Shown here: piece by piece, positions 63,901 to 64,000 of the stretch
Numbering within the stretch: the stretch's first letter is position 1
How the letters are laid out: every line of letters begins with the position of its first letter
Source: Amycolatopsis sp.
GTDB taxonomy: Bacteria > Actinomycetota > Actinomycetes > Mycobacteriales > Pseudonocardiaceae
Assembly: GCF_025464955.1 (NCBI RefSeq)
Contig: NZ_JAODNM010000131.1
Coordinates: 1 to 64,000 of the forward strand
Direction: 5' to 3'
DNA length: 64,000 bases
Translations under genes and position numbers: made by a program
The notes under the pieces: generated by a model
Told to the model about the DNA's origin: nothing
Seen by the model: the letters and a program-made list of their open reading frames with translations, nothing else
Databases searched by the model: none

Positions 63901-64000
63901 GGTCAGCCGCGGACAGCCGCAGCACTCGCTCGGCCTCGTGGACAACGGCCGGGGCACGAGTCGCCTGTTCCAGCACGACGTGTGCGTTGATCCCGCCGAA
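60968..64000 (-). CDS. Type I polyketide synthase, 3' part: KS end, AT, DH, fused phosphopantetheinyl transferase
   Basis: The gene enters from beyond the right edge; 1010 C-terminal residues are visible. They open with FGGINAHVVLE, the end of a ketosynthase. An acyltransferase follows with FVFPG, GHSLGEW (active serine near nucleotide 63463) and GFHTPMLEP. A linker of about 90 residues shows no clear ACP or KR. A double-hotdog dehydratase has DHCFFKQPP and LLDNVGQVLGYW. A C-terminal Sfp-type phosphopantetheinyl transferase carries GIDVEEVAERTD and WAAKEAVSKLLGTGL. The KS-AT-DH-PPTase order recalls enediyne and PUFA-type iterative synthases but without the internal ACP and KR. The stop overlaps the ACP start by ATGA. 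Confidence 0.9.
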   Translation of the reverse strand, partial: FGGINAHVVLEQATRAPAVVHEAERVLRLSAADPAALGALLDADDSAVLAASLDEREPAFGPTRLAVIDPTPKRLAMARRAVAKGKGWRGRNDIWFAPNPLLGPGGGKLAFVFPGLEAEFEQDSDDLARHFGLRVSTVSDWDVQIGDIGRQGTGVFELGRLLDTALGRLGVIPDALAGHSLGEWTAMAAAGIHASDEVDAFLSTFDPDALKVPGLAFAVIGAAASRVSEALQGQTEVVLSHDNAPNQSMICGPTEAIGELVRFFRDQAIISQVLPFQSGFHTPMLEPYLGPILEAAETYTLHPAKLPVWSATTTAEYPSSAEEVRELFVRHLLEPVRFRPMIEAMHADGFRAFIQLGAGQLGSLVGDTLQGKDHLVVAAHSAHRGGLAQLHRVVTALWADGAEVDVAPLLPKTASRKAVGRKAVRRPMRLELGSGLISLGERTRADVRASRRQPVAAGAGTSSLDVLGGSPLAAEFSALLKDTAALASEMLTTRPAPTVLAPPTALTSTLHVSVEEMPYLLDHCFFKQPPGADPAAGWPVVPATTVIGHLMAFAEQSAPGRHAVSVHDVRLNQWVTATPSTDIPVTIVPNGPNRVTASLGTYSQAVVELAPEYPGTPPVPWSFPADAERVPGLTAEQLYTERWMFHGPQFQGVTELTAVGDTHVRGVITTPAAPGALLDNVGQVLGYWIMSQLPNRTTVFPVGMDEIRFHGPHPGAGEKLDCLVRITAVTDSSLEAEMQLVLGGRVWAEFRGWRDRRFDSNPTIRAVDRVPEHNTLSTRENGDWTLVHEQWPDLATRELIMRNMLVGVEREQYERHPPRGRRQWLLGRIAAKDAVRHLLWDAGAGGIFPAELRIGNDRAGRPTVEGALGRELPELTVSIAHRGGIGVAMARRHRCGIDVEEVAERTDSTFAAALGEGEWALLMAAAKTAGEPESLWFTRFWAAKEAVSKLLGTGLRGEPKNFEVAAVGSGLMTVRAASQEYQVQSRTVSDPPGREYVVAWAEEIDQEEEK

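Noticed and set aside
60968-64000. Enediyne polyketide synthase
   Set aside because: The C-terminal PPTase and DH are suggestive, but the internal ACP and KR expected between AT and DH are not visible, and no enediyne accessory genes are in the window. The upstream part is needed to decide.

Overview
The window is high-GC actinomycete DNA, most likely from a filamentous member of the Pseudonocardiales such as Amycolatopsis. This placement is inferred from base composition, frequent GTG starts, ATGA-coupled operons, a two-domain geosmin synthase, SARP and LuxR regulators, a WXG100 pair and a type I polyketide synthase. No RNA gene, CRISPR array, insertion sequence or replication origin was seen.

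Layout. 1-2.3 kb: geosmin synthase, closed by a hairpin, then a broken GNAT gene. 2.7-6.4 kb: a translationally coupled operon (UlaG-like metallo-hydrolase, DedA/VTT membrane protein, membrane-anchored phosphodiesterase, small SH3-like protein). 6.4-7.3 kb: an NmrA-like oxidoreductase behind a SoxR-type promoter. 7.5-9.3 kb: a class A penicillin-binding protein whose transpeptidase motifs are all lost. 9.4-15.5 kb: regulators, an MFS exporter, a cupin, a PHP-domain phosphoesterase and several gene remnants.

15.4-30.8 kb is the main metabolic island. Two divergent operons around a MarR regulator encode what looks like a complete aerobic nicotinate degradation pathway. Its parts are a three-subunit molybdenum hydroxylase with a CoxG-like helper, a 6-hydroxynicotinate monooxygenase, a 2,5-dihydroxypyridine dioxygenase, an N-formylmaleamate deformylase, a maleamate amidohydrolase, a maleate isomerase and an MFS transporter. 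The minus-strand operon adds an NCS1 permease and, unexpectedly, a large glycoside hydrolase. Catalytic residues and their spacings fit the characterised Nic enzymes as I remember them.

30.8-34.7 kb: an ABC-2 exporter divergent from a NarL-type two-component system. 34.8-41.3 kb: TauD, MFS and DUF222 remnants, an ABM-domain protein, and a LacI regulator facing an orphan sugar-binding lipoprotein across an operator-rich region. 41.3-52.3 kb: an LLM-family oxidoreductase, two tandem SARP-ATPase regulators, and a sugar ABC importer without its own ATPase. 52.5-55 kb: two LuxR-type regulators with degenerate receiver domains, a small unknown protein and a WXG100 pair. 55.2-56.9 kb: a TetR gene whose start codon overlaps that of a wrecked divergent MFS exporter.

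56.9-64 kb is the edge of a biosynthetic cluster read on the minus strand: a polyketide synthase running off the window (KS tail, AT, DH, C-terminal phosphopantetheinyl transferase), a discrete ACP, an alpha/beta hydrolase, a GT1 glycosyltransferase and an ABC exporter, all overlapping or within one base of each other.

A recurring oddity is eight damaged genes in 64 kb, most with recognisable ends and a missing interior. Real decay and assembly dropout both remain possible.
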